A stretch of 24,522 nt of DNA from a virus, in the IMG/VR virus record IMGVR_UViG_3300042893_000388, positions 1 through 24,522 of that record, one strand, 5' to 3'. The stretch's first letter is position 1. Every line of letters starts with the position of its first letter. A program made the translations under genes and the position numbers. This document shows positions 1 to 7,423 of this stretch, one piece after another. A model generated the notes under the pieces. The model was given only the letters and a program-made list of their open reading frames with translations. It was not told where the DNA came from and did no database searches.

Positions 1-223
1 TATCCATGCTCCATGTATCATAATTATCAATCTTAACATAGTTAATAGGTGGATGTACCGTGTCTAAAATCTTTTTATATACGTCCATGACAGGACCTAA
101 TATCTTGACCGCACGTTCAACCCAGGGTTCATCATAATCAATCTCACGCCACCAACAGATCTTCTCACAGATCGTATATGGACTTAGCCAATGATCTCTG
201 TATTTGCTTATGTAAACTTTCAT
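1..223 (-). CDS. Conserved phage hypothetical protein, 3' end cut by window edge
   Basis: The ATG is at 223 and the frame is open to base 1, so about 74 N-terminal residues are visible and the C terminus lies outside the window. The visible part is rich in aromatic and charged residues (it begins MKVYISKYRDHW and contains a CWW and a DYDEPWV stretch) and has no signal peptide or obvious membrane segment. The start overlaps the stop of the upstream gene as ATGA, which supports the start and suggests translational coupling. From memory, proteins with this opening recur in T4-like aquatic phages as hypothetical proteins; I know of no function. It is the last gene of the cluster that follows thyA. 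Confidence 0.75.
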   Translation of the reverse strand, partial: MKVYISKYRDHWLSPYTICEKICWWREIDYDEPWVERAVKILGPVMDVYKKILDTVHPPINYVKIDNYDTWSMD

Positions 224-399
224 AGATGTTCTCCAGTGTCAGGGTCAAATGTTCTTAATCTTAAAGTATAATATTTTTTAGCAACATCTACGATATTAGC
301 TTCAGTTGGCTCTAGTGTCTTTTTATCTAAATCCATGAAGAATCCTAAGCCAATGATTTTTTTAGCAACGTCATAGTCCTGTTGTTCGTATTTTATCAT
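220..399 (-). CDS. Small hypothetical protein (59 aa)
   Basis: A short, mostly charged protein with no recognised domain (central GLGFFMDLDKK, C-terminal LRTFDPDTGEHL). I chose the ATG at 399 because it overlaps the upstream stop as ATGA and has a GGAGG about 7 nt upstream. The in-frame ATG at 405 lies directly against that Shine-Dalgarno sequence and is less likely. It sits between two other small genes downstream of thyA with overlaps at both ends, so the three are probably co-translated. Function unknown. Confidence 0.7.
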   Translation of the reverse strand: MIKYEQQDYDVAKKIIGLGFFMDLDKKTLEPTEANIVDVAKKYYTLRLRTFDPDTGEHL

Positions 400-716
400 T
401 TCCATTCCTCCCCATGCCTAAAAAATCTCAAACTATAATCCACGTACTCTGCTTCACCTAGATCTGCGTAGAATAGCACTGTCTTGTGCCAGCTAGTAAC
501 TTGATCGTCCATGAAATAATCTATCTCGATGTCGTTTTCCTCAACCCAACGATATTCATCAGTCTCGCTAAAATGTCCTGCACACTGTAAATAGATCTGA
601 CGGGCAGTCAGCTCGCTGGCATTGTTAAAATGGATAGCGTGGCTAAACAACCTTACACGATGAGGACGTTCATACCGCCATTGGCGCTTTGATACTTGCG
701 TAGCTGTTGTATCCAT
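396..716 (-). CDS. Hypothetical protein (106 aa) overlapping the 3' end of thyA
   Basis: A 106-residue protein with no motif I recognise. It is rich in aromatic and acidic residues and contains [14 protein letters not shown] in the middle. Its ATG at 716 lies 47 nt inside thyA in another frame, with GGAGG about 12 nt upstream. No later in-frame ATG would retain most of the protein. The overlap is long for this genome, so the true start may be a non-ATG codon nearer the thyA stop. It ends with an ATGA overlap with the next gene. Function unknown. Confidence 0.65.
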   Translation of the reverse strand: MDTTATQVSKRQWRYERPHRVRLFSHAIHFNNASELTARQIYLQCAGHFSETDEYRWVEENDIEIDYFMDDQVTSWHKTVLFYADLGEAEYVDYSLRFFRHGEEWK

Positions 717-1581
717 CTAGTCTAAAGTCCTCCATGGTAAATTTCGTAATGTCCTTGACCTCAGGATTAATCCACAATGTGGGGAGCGGTAAGGGTTCAC
801 GTGCCAATTGTTCTTTTACCTGCTCCACGTGGTTCAGATATATGTGTGCGTCGCCGAGCACGTGAACAAACTCACCTGCCTCAAGCCCACATACCTGCGC
901 GATCATATGTGTGAGCAAGGAATAGGATGCTATGTTAAAGGGAACTCCTAAGAACATATCGCAGGAACGCTGGTACATCTGACAACTTAACTTACCGTCT
1001 GCGCTGACATAAAACTGCGCGAAACAGTGACAGGGTGGCAAGGCCATTTCATCTAACTCACCTGGATTCCAAGCTGTTAGGATATGCCTACGACCATATG
1101 GATCTTGGTTGATACCATCAATTAATTGTTGGACTTGATCTACATGTAGGCCTACTTTGGCACGGGCCTGCATACCATTCTCGGTATTAGTCCAAGTATA
1201 GTAGGTTTCCATTTCAGTAGGTTTACGCCAATGGCGCCATTGTACTCCATACACTCGTCCTAGATCACCATCATATTGGGCTTTTGGTTGCCAATAATCA
1301 CTGGTAGCGTTGTCTGTCCAAATAGTACGCTTGTCTGCATCGCGGGTACCGTGTAGGATTTCTGCTAGCCTACGCTCATCACCTGAACCTTCGAGGAACC
1401 AAAGTAGTTCACTAAGGCAGGCACGGAATGCTAATTTTTTGGTTGTTACTGCTGGAAATCCTTTACTTAGATTGTAACGACTTTGCATACCAAAAATGCC
1501 AATAGTGCCTGTGCCCGTGCGATCTTCTCGTAGGGTACCGTTTTCTAAAACAAATTTTAGAGATTCGAGATAAGTTTTCAT
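670..1581 (-). CDS. thyA: Thymidylate synthase ThyA
   Basis: Converts dUMP to dTMP with methylenetetrahydrofolate, giving dihydrofolate that the adjacent DHFR recycles. All core ThyA blocks are visible in 303 residues: RTGTGT near residues 21-26, the SELLWFLEG helix near 57-65, [11 protein letters not shown] at 109-118, the active-site PPCHC with the nucleophile at Cys184, QRSCD at 204-208, the dUMP-contacting N215, and DAHIY at 244-248. E. coli ThyA has 264 residues; much of the extra length is an insertion around residues 120-145, as in some phage and protozoal enzymes. The gene has its own promoter, whose -10 ends 6 nt before the ATG. I see no Shine-Dalgarno sequence, so the mRNA may be leaderless. 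Confidence 0.97.
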   Translation of the reverse strand: MKTYLESLKFVLENGTLREDRTGTGTIGIFGMQSRYNLSKGFPAVTTKKLAFRACLSELLWFLEGSGDERRLAEILHGTRDADKRTIWTDNATSDYWQPKAQYDGDLGRVYGVQWRHWRKPTEMETYYTWTNTENGMQARAKVGLHVDQVQQLIDGINQDPYGRRHILTAWNPGELDEMALPPCHCFAQFYVSADGKLSCQMYQRSCDMFLGVPFNIASYSLLTHMIAQVCGLEAGEFVHVLGDAHIYLNHVEQVKEQLAREPLPLPTLWINPEVKDITKFTMEDFRLDGYNSYASIKAPMAV

Positions 1582-1587
1582 TTTACT

Positions 1588-1616
1588 ATTATAGCAGGTT
1601 TGCTATACTTTGTCAA
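1588..1616 (-). promoter_or_regulatory. Consensus sigma70-type promoter for thyA, leaderless layout
   Basis: On the minus strand, TTGACA (1611-1616) is followed by a 17-nt spacer and TATAAT (1588-1593). Both hexamers match the bacterial consensus perfectly. The -10 ends 6 nt upstream of the thyA ATG, so a start site 6-7 nt downstream of the -10 would fall at or next to the ATG. The -35 abuts the stop codon of the DHFR gene. Start-site placement is inferred from spacing. Confidence 0.88.
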
Positions 1617-2114
1617 CTAGAATAACACGCGATTCCAAATTTCGTAGGTGCAGTTATTGCCTGGGCGCACTCCACTGATGCGGAAACAAGTTAGATAACG
1701 TTCTAGATCAATACGAGTATCAGCAAACCATGCTCCTTTCATACGAGTTAAGTAAACACGTTCAACAATAGATTCGGTAGCATCATACAGTTGCTGACCA
1801 CCAATGATAAACACGTGTTGTTTTGGATTTTGCTTTTGGATTTGTTTGATATTGTCTACAGCATCACCAGGAATCCAACGCACTAGGTGTTGATATTCTT
1901 TGTCTACGTGACGACTACTGACAACATAATTAACGCGATTGGGTAATGGTTTTGGCATCTTAGGATCATCCCAGGTATTACGTCCCATAACCACGATTTG
2001 ATTCTCAGTATGTTCTTTAAACCAAATCATGTCTTGTGTATGTTTAGGCCAAGGTAAGGTACCTCTATTGCCTATTCCACCTAAGTTGGTTGAAGCTAAT
2101 ATGCTACAAATCAT
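1617..2114 (-). CDS. Dihydrofolate reductase
   Basis: NADPH-dependent reduction of dihydrofolate to tetrahydrofolate, closing the cycle with the adjacent ThyA. In 165 residues (the usual DHFR size) it shows the N-terminal strand and G-x-x-G loop followed by LPW (20-22), the substrate-binding acid D28 with WF at 31-32, MGRNTW (43-48), LPNR (57-60, the arginine that holds the folate glutamate) and the cofactor-loop FIIGG with LYD after it near 102-111. The start overlaps the upstream stop as ATGA. The last base before the thyA -35 is the end of its stop codon, so DHFR and ThyA are adjacent, but ThyA has its own promoter. Confidence 0.95.
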   Translation of the reverse strand: MICSILASTNLGGIGNRGTLPWPKHTQDMIWFKEHTENQIVVMGRNTWDDPKMPKPLPNRVNYVVSSRHVDKEYQHLVRWIPGDAVDNIKQIQKQNPKQHVFIIGGQQLYDATESIVERVYLTRMKGAWFADTRIDLERYLTCFRISGVRPGNNCTYEIWNRVLF

Positions 2115-2452
2115 AGGCCTTTCAGTACCTTGTCAGTCTCGGGTTGTACAGCGTCTTTGACTTTATCGATGTCTACAAAGAAATCAACGTTCTTAATGTA
2201 TTGATCAAGCTCGTTAAACTTTTCATCTAACATAGCTTCGATCTCAAGAGGATCTTGACCGGCACCGATCAAGTCTTTGATGTTGATAGTGATGTTAGTA
2301 CCATCTATTAGTTGTACTGAAATATGTTCCAGCACACTAATAGGTACTTCACGCTTATCAACACCGTTGACTATGTCTTGCCAACTCTTTCTCTTATTAA
2401 GATTAAGTTTCTTTGCTTTATTACGCGATGGTTTTTTTGGTTGCTCTGACAT
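2111..2452 (-). CDS. Conserved phage hypothetical protein (113 aa)
   Basis: A basic N terminus of about 25 residues (many Lys and Asn) is followed by an acidic, mostly soluble region ending in VQPETDKVLKGL. No catalytic motif or membrane segment is visible. From memory, similar proteins (SWQDIVNGVDKREVPISVLE region, residues 23-42) occur in T4-like aquatic phages without a known function. The start lies 32 nt inside the upstream gene and the end overlaps the DHFR start as ATGA, so the row is probably co-translated. Confidence 0.85.
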   Translation of the reverse strand: MSEQPKKPSRNKAKKLNLNKRKSWQDIVNGVDKREVPISVLEHISVQLIDGTNITINIKDLIGAGQDPLEIEAMLDEKFNELDQYIKNVDFFVDIDKVKDAVQPETDKVLKGL

Positions 2453-3062
2453 TCTTAGCCTTTGTTTTTGGTGCTAATGAACTAGCTTCTTCTTTTAATC
2501 GTTTAGCTTCTGCTAGTAATGTCTTTGCCTGTGATTCCATTTTTGTAGCTTGGTCAAGACGTTGGTTAGCTAGATCAGCATCAGTTAATACTCCACTAGT
2601 ATTTACCGCGGCTTCAGTTTTAACTGGTTCGCCCACGTCACGACTACCATTTTTGCTAGGATCAGCGTATCCACGACCTGCATCAATGTCGGCTAGTTTT
2701 TTTGCTGCTTCTGCACTACCTTCCATCTTTTTAAGGATCTCATTGAGTTCATCTAAACGAACACTTGATTTAGCATTAGGCTTTAAAATAACCTGTTTAG
2801 TCTGTACTTTCTTTAGGTAACCACCTTTATGTAATGCACCTAAGGTATTGTTACCATCTGGCATGATATTACGGAATAATGCATCAGCTAATATAGGAGC
2901 ACTTTGCCCAGCTGAGCTTTCTACTACTTTCATAACTTCATCATGAATCATTGCAGGTAATGCATCACTGTAAATAACTAGCGCCATGTGATCTTCACCT
3001 GGTACTGTATTATAAGCAACAACTACTTTCTTCTCACCGTGTCTTCCGATATGTTTAATCAT
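2421..3062 (-). CDS. Conserved phage hypothetical protein (213 aa) with coiled-coil-like C terminus
   Basis: The N-terminal half (residues 1-90) looks globular and contains VPGEDHMALVIYSDALP and HDEVMKVVESS. I recall this block from T4-like aquatic phage proteins of unknown function. The C-terminal third (about 165-213) is Ala/Lys/Glu-rich, likely helical or coiled coil, and ends in a basic tail. The start follows the upstream stop by 2 nt with GAGGA upstream. It overlaps the next gene by 32 nt. Function unknown; a structural or complex-forming role is possible but not shown. Confidence 0.85.
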   Translation of the reverse strand: MIKHIGRHGEKKVVVAYNTVPGEDHMALVIYSDALPAMIHDEVMKVVESSAGQSAPILADALFRNIMPDGNNTLGALHKGGYLKKVQTKQVILKPNAKSSVRLDELNEILKKMEGSAEAAKKLADIDAGRGYADPSKNGSRDVGEPVKTEAAVNTSGVLTDADLANQRLDQATKMESQAKTLLAEAKRLKEEASSLAPKTKAKNVRATKKTIA

Positions 3063-3064
3063 TT

Positions 3065-3316
3065 TTATTTTTCCTCTGTTTGTGTTGCTTCAGGCGCTGG
3101 ACTTAAAGCACCAGTGCTTTGCAAGAATGCAACTAATTTTGTATATAGTGTACCAACATTAGCTAGTTCATCAGCTTTAAAAGCGCCGCGTGATGAGCAA
3201 ATTTGTATAATCTGTGCTACTAGGATTAGATCCTGCAGATTCAAACTTGGTTGTTGATCTTGCTGTGGAGCAACTTCTGCAGGAGCCTGCTCTACTTGTT
3301 TTTCTTTCTTTGCCAT
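3065..3316 (-). CDS. Small conserved phage protein (83 aa)
   Basis: Low-complexity Gln/Ala/Pro/Glu-rich ends flank a compact helical core (LNLQDLILVAQIIQICSSRG, residues 25-44, then FKADELANVGTLYTKLVAFL). From memory, the core resembles a small hypothetical protein of T4-like phages found beside the gene that follows here. The ATG has AAGGAG 10 nt upstream. The core is amphipathic rather than a clear membrane segment. Function unknown. Confidence 0.8.
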   Translation of the reverse strand: MAKKEKQVEQAPAEVAPQQDQQPSLNLQDLILVAQIIQICSSRGAFKADELANVGTLYTKLVAFLQSTGALSPAPEATQTEEK

Positions 3317-3378
3317 TTGTCAAATTCTCCTTAGGGGACAATTCTATTTAACAGCTAGATGAGAGGTGGAAAAATTTC

Positions 3379-3663
3379 TTAGATGGTGTTTATGCTTGGC
3401 AGTACTAGGCTGAAGTAGCTGGCCTCGCTGGCGAGTTCAAAAGCCACTAATAAATTTCGATCAATGGGCTTGCCGCCCGGAGTGCGGGCTACGTCTATGT
3501 TGCCTACATAGAACCGCCCTTCAAGATTTTCGTAAAGCCAATCTGTGATTTGTTTTTCTGTAGCGTAGGGCTCAAACATGACCTGCTCAAAATGAGGTGG
3601 GCAATGATTGACACGTCTTAGTTGATGAACATTTAAAAGATTAACTTCGCCACGTTTAAGCAT
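3379..3663 (-). CDS. Conserved hypothetical protein (94 aa) coupled to the VWA gene
   Basis: A soluble 94-residue protein with a PPHFEQVMFEP segment near residues 22-32 and a hydrophobic C terminus. It reads like a small one-domain phage protein, but I cannot assign a family. Its ATG overlaps the last 8 nt of the VWA/metallopeptidase gene in another frame, so it is probably translated with the MoxR-VWA pair. Function unknown; a link with that pair is inferred only from position. Confidence 0.8.
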   Translation of the reverse strand: MLKRGEVNLLNVHQLRRVNHCPPHFEQVMFEPYATEKQITDWLYENLEGRFYVGNIDVARTPGGKPIDRNLLVAFELASEASYFSLVLPSINTI

Positions 3664-4942
3664 GTTCTTTGCTTAGTTCATAGTAGGTAGTAATACCAAA
3701 TGGTGCTTCGATACTAGTTGACCCGTGGATAACAAACATAGTATCGCAGTAGTCTGGTTCACCCCACGATCCAAATGGGTAACCATCTGTGAACATGATA
3801 AACTTCTTAGGTTGGATATCGTTCTCACGCATCCACTTCCAATTGGCTTCAAAGTCTGTGCCACCACCACCCAAAGGTTCCCAATCCATGATCTCATCTA
3901 GGTTATCTGCTGTAAATACCTTGGCACCTTCTGGGTATACATCAGTATCAAATGACCATAAGTGTAAGCGGAAACTCTGATAACTTTCCATGATACCTTT
4001 GACTTCACTAAGGATATCTTTAAGCATGGTATCTGACATACTACCCGATGTATCAATGGCTACACAAATGTCAATCTCTTTGTCCCAATCACTACCTGGC
4101 ATGATAGCATCCATGTCCCACCCTTTACGGCTAGCTCTAGCCCAAGTATAATCTGTACGTAAGGTGCTTTGGATCTGTTGTTGCAATAGAGCACGCCAAT
4201 CTAACTGCGGTGCTGTTAGATCCTTGATCATACGCTTAACACCACTAGGTAAATTACCAGCACCAGCAGTTTGGGCGGCAGTCATTACAGCCTCTTTGAT
4301 CTCATCACGGATCTGTTTACGTTCTTCTTCACTTAGTTTAGGGCGACCTTTACCTTCTTTCTTTTCATCACCCTCTTCACCTTCTCCACCTTCACCGTCG
4401 CCGTCTAGGTGTTCGTCTAATAGTTGGTCCATCAGATCGTCAATGTCGATTTTATCTGCATTCTTGTATAAGTCATCATAGACTTCTTCAGCTGACCAGC
4501 CACGATATTTTGGCTCATATAACCCAACTGGAATCTTTTCACCAATACGTTGATCTAATAAGTCTTGATTTACACAATAATCATCAGCGATGTTCCATAG
4601 TTGGGGATCACGTTCACCACGACGACCCATATGGTCATAAACACAGTGTAGGACCTCATGCCCCATAAGGAATTCCAATTGTTTGGCTGGCATTTTCTTA
4701 AGGAATTCACTGTTATAGTAGAACTTACGTCCGTCAGTTGCGGCGGTTGGACACCAATCGTCAGCATTAATTAATTGTAATCTAGTAGCCAAATTACCAA
4801 AGAAAGGTGCTTTGAGCAATAAGGCGATACGGGCAGTTACTAGTTTTTCACGAACTAGAGCATCTACATCGGGTTTAGTTTTTATGCCCACATAGTTTTT
4901 GGCTTTGGTAGTTGTAGTACCTTTTGAGTTTGGTTTTGCCAT
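3656..4942 (-). CDS. VWA domain protein with metallopeptidase-like N-terminal domain (MoxR partner)
   Basis: A two-domain protein of 428 residues. The N-terminal domain (about 25-165) carries H95-E-V-L-H99, the HExxH zinc motif of the VWA-like predicted metallopeptidase family (DUF2201-type N terminus). A very acidic Gly/Glu/Lys linker at about 180-205 follows. The C-terminal VWA domain (about 287-415) has the MIDAS motif D297-T-S299-G-S301, GGGGTDF near 358-364 and FTDG near 384-387. The gene follows the MoxR ATPase with a 1-nt TAATG overlap. MoxR and VWA proteins commonly work as pairs in which the ATPase remodels or loads metal or cofactors into targets. The phage target is not known; proteolysis is a family-based guess. 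Confidence 0.9.
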   Translation of the reverse strand: MAKPNSKGTTTTKAKNYVGIKTKPDVDALVREKLVTARIALLLKAPFFGNLATRLQLINADDWCPTAATDGRKFYYNSEFLKKMPAKQLEFLMGHEVLHCVYDHMGRRGERDPQLWNIADDYCVNQDLLDQRIGEKIPVGLYEPKYRGWSAEEVYDDLYKNADKIDIDDLMDQLLDEHLDGDGEGGEGEEGDEKKEGKGRPKLSEEERKQIRDEIKEAVMTAAQTAGAGNLPSGVKRMIKDLTAPQLDWRALLQQQIQSTLRTDYTWARASRKGWDMDAIMPGSDWDKEIDICVAIDTSGSMSDTMLKDILSEVKGIMESYQSFRLHLWSFDTDVYPEGAKVFTADNLDEIMDWEPLGGGGTDFEANWKWMRENDIQPKKFIMFTDGYPFGSWGEPDYCDTMFVIHGSTSIEAPFGITTYYELSKEHA

Positions 4943-6039
4943 TAAGCTACTGCCTGAACGATATACTTACCAAAACGTTTATGGAATTCATCAAATGTTT
5001 TAAGTTTGTTAGGAACAAACGGTAAGTTATAGACGGTTAGTGCAACTCTAGCACCCATGACAGTGAGTTCTGTAGTAAAGTTCTCCATCATAAACTTGAA
5101 GAAGTTATCTACTTTCTCATGCCATTGGTCCTGATTGATACTGTCTTTCTTGTTAGTGTTAATGTCTTTAAGTTCATAGCACATAGACACAGTTAAAGAA
5201 TACATAGCTGAGATTTCTTTGATTTTAAGTTCTCGAACTTTACCATCAAGGATTTCTCTAGGGTCAGGCATTTGGCCAGCTATTTTTCTATGCGCCATGA
5301 ATTTTACTGCGGTACCTTCGCCAACTGTGCCTGCTACCAAGTCTGTTTCGACACTGGTTGGTAGATTATCTTCTAACAGTTGACTTACGAAAGTCCACGA
5401 ACGAGGTGTTGCGAAAGCACGTGATGCTGTTTTAGGATCAAAGTCAAACAAGTCCTGTTTAGCGAACGACACGTAACCTACAACGTCTTTATGAATATTG
5501 TTGAGCACTGCCCATTTTTGCCAAGCGTCAAAGTCTGGGCGCATTTCCAAATGGACGAAACGATTTGACAACGGACTAGGCATCTTAAACGTAACGCCCT
5601 TGTCACCTTCACGATTACCAGCGGCAACCATAACCACATTGTCTGGAAGACGATACTTACCAACACGACGATTAAGAATCAGCTGATAAGCCGCCGCTTG
5701 TACGCTAGGCGCCGCTGAATTCATCTCATCAAAGAATAATACGACGACTGGATACTGACTAGTAAGTTCTTCACTTGGTAAGTCGATTGGAGGTGCCCAA
5801 TCCATCAAGCCTAAATCTTTATTGTAAAAAGGAATACCACGGATATCTGTTGGATCCATCTGTCCAAGGCGCAAGTCGATCATGTAGCCACCCATTTCTT
5901 CGGTGATAGTTTCTACTAGTTCTGACTTACCAATACCCGGAGGACCCCAAAGAAAAACTGGACGTTTTTTATTGAAACATTGAACGAGTGCTACGCGAGC
6001 TTCTTCACTGGTTACGGTACGATTTTCTGTAACTGCCAT
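4942..6039 (-). CDS. MoxR-type AAA+ ATPase
   Basis: A 365-residue AAA+ ATPase of the MoxR group. Visible motifs are Walker A GPPGIGKS at 32-39, Walker B VVVLFFDEMN ending in D104-E105, sensor-1 N142 in AAGNREGD, and the SNR arginine finger at 158-160. The DLRLGQMDPTDIRGIP block (55-70) is typical of MoxR/RavA-like proteins. It likely powers conformational change on a client together with the VWA protein encoded immediately downstream. A weak AAAGGG precedes the ATG at 6039. A consensus promoter starts transcription about 30 nt upstream, so the MoxR-VWA pair and the small gene after it probably form one unit. Confidence 0.95.
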   Translation of the reverse strand: MAVTENRTVTSEEARVALVQCFNKKRPVFLWGPPGIGKSELVETITEEMGGYMIDLRLGQMDPTDIRGIPFYNKDLGLMDWAPPIDLPSEELTSQYPVVVLFFDEMNSAAPSVQAAAYQLILNRRVGKYRLPDNVVMVAAGNREGDKGVTFKMPSPLSNRFVHLEMRPDFDAWQKWAVLNNIHKDVVGYVSFAKQDLFDFDPKTASRAFATPRSWTFVSQLLEDNLPTSVETDLVAGTVGEGTAVKFMAHRKIAGQMPDPREILDGKVRELKIKEISAMYSLTVSMCYELKDINTNKKDSINQDQWHEKVDNFFKFMMENFTTELTVMGARVALTVYNLPFVPNKLKTFDEFHKRFGKYIVQAVA

Positions 6040-6074
6040 TTTTAACCCTTTCTATTTTTTAACTGTGTAGAACT

Positions 6075-6103
6075 ATTATAGCACCAAAATAGTCGTTTGT
6101 CAA
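6075..6103 (-). promoter_or_regulatory. Consensus promoter upstream of the MoxR-VWA genes
   Basis: TTGACA (6098-6103), a 17-nt spacer and TATAAT (6075-6080) on the minus strand, all at consensus. The -10 ends 35 nt before the ATG at 6039. The spacer end and -10, ATTTTGGTGCTATAATAG, match the promoter at 12113-12141 at 17 of 18 positions. The -35 lies just beyond the stop codon of the 35-residue membrane protein. Confidence 0.87.
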
Positions 6104-6104
6104 G

Positions 6105-6212
6105 TTAGATTTTGCCCTTGGATTTTAAATGGAATAGATACCAAACTACAGCACCTCCAAAAAAGGCACCTAAGGTAAACGACCAAGCATAGCATAAAAC
6201 GTATTCAAGCAT
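6105..6212 (-). CDS. Very small membrane protein (35 aa)
   Basis: A 35-codon gene with ATG at 6212 and AAGGA 7 nt upstream. The product is one hydrophobic stretch (about residues 5-29, with SFTLGAFFGGAVVWYLF in the core) followed by a short basic tail (KSKGK), so the N-out, C-in single-span topology of a small inner-membrane protein is likely. It starts 9 nt after the stop of the previous gene and ends just before the MoxR promoter. I know of no homologue; such tiny membrane proteins are common in T4-like genomes and are usually unassigned. Confidence 0.7.
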   Translation of the reverse strand: MLEYVLCYAWSFTLGAFFGGAVVWYLFHLKSKGKI

Positions 6213-6221
6213 TTTGGATCC

Positions 6222-6398
6222 TTAATGATAATAATCAGTTAGTGGAACATAAGCAATCTTGCCAGCTTCCATACGGGCTTTCATGATGTCTGCCATGGCA
6301 AAGATACCTTCGACTACCTGTGTGGCTTCTGCTTTGTCTACTTCTGAGGCATCTTCGCCCCAGATAGCGTCAATGATTTCTTGTTCTTGTGGGGTCAT
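6222..6398 (-). CDS. Small acidic hypothetical protein (58 aa)
   Basis: A 58-codon gene with ATG at 6398 and AAGGA 6 nt upstream. The protein is acidic and helical (MTPQEQEIIDAIWGED start, aromatic tail TDYYH) with no recognised domain. It lies 9 nt after the preceding gene and 9 nt before the small membrane protein, so the three are probably in one transcript. Function unknown. Confidence 0.7.
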   Translation of the reverse strand: MTPQEQEIIDAIWGEDASEVDKAEATQVVEGIFAMADIMKARMEAGKIAYVPLTDYYH

Positions 6399-6407
6399 GG
6401 TCGGTCC

Positions 6408-6728
6408 TTATCTTAAGTAAAGTGGGCCTGTCCATTGGACAGTATAACCACCGTCTATGATATTACCACGTGCAGAATTAGTTGCTGGCGCATTCCAACC
6501 TGCGGCTTTTAAGATGTCACCTTTGCGGAACTTACCACCATCTTCCTTAACGATAAAACCCCATACGCTGGTACCTTGTATGACCTTGTAATACTTCTTA
6601 CCTTCAGTAACACGCACACGGGCACTGAATTCATCGATCATCTCTTGACGATATGAAGTTAAATTCTTACCCCAGCGGGCATAGTCCGCCTTGATATCTA
6701 CTAATAGTTGATCTAGTTGTTCTAACAT
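6408..6728 (-). CDS. Conserved phage hypothetical protein (106 aa)
   Basis: An N-terminal helical region (1-40) is followed by a compact beta-rich part: SVWGFIV near residues 54-60, FRKGDILKAAGWNAPATNSA at about 67-86, and a terminal YTVQWTGPLYLR. I recall this GDILKAAGW/ARGN/WTGP.YL arrangement from many T4-like aquatic phages, always as a hypothetical protein. The start overlaps the previous stop as TAATG. No catalytic residues are obvious. The fold might be a small nucleic-acid or protein-binding barrel, but that is a guess. Confidence 0.85.
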   Translation of the reverse strand: MLEQLDQLLVDIKADYARWGKNLTSYRQEMIDEFSARVRVTEGKKYYKVIQGTSVWGFIVKEDGGKFRKGDILKAAGWNAPATNSARGNIIDGGYTVQWTGPLYLR

Positions 6729-7015
6729 TATGCAGTCTCCCCTATTACCTTACGGCGTGATGGGTCCATGACATCAAACATGATAGCCTTGGCGCAGTTG
6801 ATATATTGACGTGCTTGATTAGCAACGTCTGGACTTACCCAACCATCAGCATTAAACTCTGGGTCTAAAACCTGTTGGGCATCACTTAACAAGCCTGCGG
6901 CGAACATAAGTTCCTGTCCTGGAAAAGCCTGCGTTTTTATCATACGATTTAACTCTGCTTTTGTCATACCGTAGGCCTGAATTTCCCACTGTAAATCTGT
7001 TGTTTTTGTTGTCAT
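6728..7015 (-). CDS. Hypothetical protein (95 aa)
   Basis: A mainly helical soluble protein with no recognised domain (ELMFAAGLLSDAQQVLD in the middle). I chose the ATG at 7015, which has GGAG 6 nt upstream. The in-frame ATG at 7048 lies within the -10 of the promoter at 7047-7075, so it cannot be transcribed from it. The stop overlaps the next start as TAATG. It probably leads the transcript that runs through to the 35-residue membrane protein. Function unknown. Confidence 0.75.
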   Translation of the reverse strand: MTTKTTDLQWEIQAYGMTKAELNRMIKTQAFPGQELMFAAGLLSDAQQVLDPEFNADGWVSPDVANQARQYINCAKAIMFDVMDPSRRKVIGETA

Positions 7016-7046
7016 ATTTTGCTCCGTTTTCTTATTGTATGTAAAC

Positions 7047-7075
7047 ATTATACAGTCATTTTACCAAAAAGTCAA
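7047..7075 (-). promoter_or_regulatory. Sigma70-type promoter upstream of the 95-aa gene
   Basis: TTGACT (7070-7075), a 17-nt spacer and TATAAT (7047-7052) on the minus strand. The -10 ends 31 nt before the ATG at 7015, leaving room for a start site and the GGAG ribosome-binding site. This promoter does not have the leaderless geometry. Confidence 0.83.
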
Positions 7076-7110
7076 CCAAAAAATAGGCGATTTTAAGAAG
7101 TCTTTAAGAA

Positions 7111-7132
7111 TCAATGACTTATAAATCATTGA
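7111..7132 (-). terminator. Hairpin after the 83-aa gene, possible weak terminator
   Basis: The inverted repeat TCAATGA (7111-7117)/TCATTGA (7126-7132) forms a 7-bp stem around an 8-nt AT-rich loop, 5 nt after the stop codon at 7138. There is no clean U-tract on the minus strand, only AT-rich sequence, so termination is uncertain. It could also protect the 3' end of the mRNA. Confidence 0.4.
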
Positions 7133-7137
7133 ATTTA

Positions 7138-7389
7138 TTAGTCTTTTTTGTTGATCCAGTCCTTATCCCACATGTCTTGATAGGGATCGGGCGTTTTATC
7201 TTGAAGTTTAAATTTTGCGTCTAGGCATTCCTTGATTTTCTTGGGATCCCTATAATTACAGGGTGCTGAGAGATTAGGTGTGGCCATTTGGACTATGGCT
7301 GTTTTGTTAGATTCTTTGGCCTGTGCTTCAGCCATGAGAATCTTGTCAGTTTCATGCATGCCTACTAGGGTGGCGATATATTCAAACAT
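7138..7389 (-). CDS. Small hypothetical protein (83 aa), probably leaderless mRNA
   Basis: An 83-residue protein with a hydrophobic N-terminal stretch (FEYIATLVGM) and a charged C terminus (PYQDMWDKDWINKKD). It has two Cys near residues 43 and 54, in SAPCNYRD and IKECLD. No domain is recognised. The ATG at 7389 lies 5 nt after a TATAAT -10 and has no Shine-Dalgarno sequence. That suggests transcription starting at the initiation codon, although a later start at Met11 cannot be excluded. A hairpin follows the stop. Function unknown. Confidence 0.72.
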   Translation of the reverse strand: MFEYIATLVGMHETDKILMAEAQAKESNKTAIVQMATPNLSAPCNYRDPKKIKECLDAKFKLQDKTPDPYQDMWDKDWINKKD

Positions 7390-7394
7390 AAGTC

Positions 7395-7423
7395 ATTATA
7401 GCAAGAAAATTGATAAAAGTCAA
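7395..7423 (-). promoter_or_regulatory. Promoter with leaderless layout before the 83-aa gene
   Basis: TTGACT (7418-7423), a 17-nt spacer and TATAAT (7395-7400) on the minus strand. The -10 ends 5 nt before the ATG at 7389. The -35 contains the TGA stop codon of the upstream gene, so the promoter takes no extra space between genes. Confidence 0.83.

Noticed and set aside
2413-2820. Plus-strand open frame of 135 codons
   Set aside because: It is antisense to two genes whose start-stop overlaps and composition are typical of this genome; no promoter or ribosome-binding site supports it.
3317-3322. TTGACA just before the ATG at 3316 as a -35
   Set aside because: There is no TATAAT-like -10 about 17 nt downstream on the minus strand.
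4164-4481. Ser/Pro-rich plus-strand open frame
   Set aside because: It mirrors the acidic linker of the VWA protein; no start context and no independent evidence.
7015-7048. Start of the 95-aa protein at the ATG at 7048
   Set aside because: That ATG is inside the -10 of its promoter; the ATG at 7015 has GGAG at good spacing.
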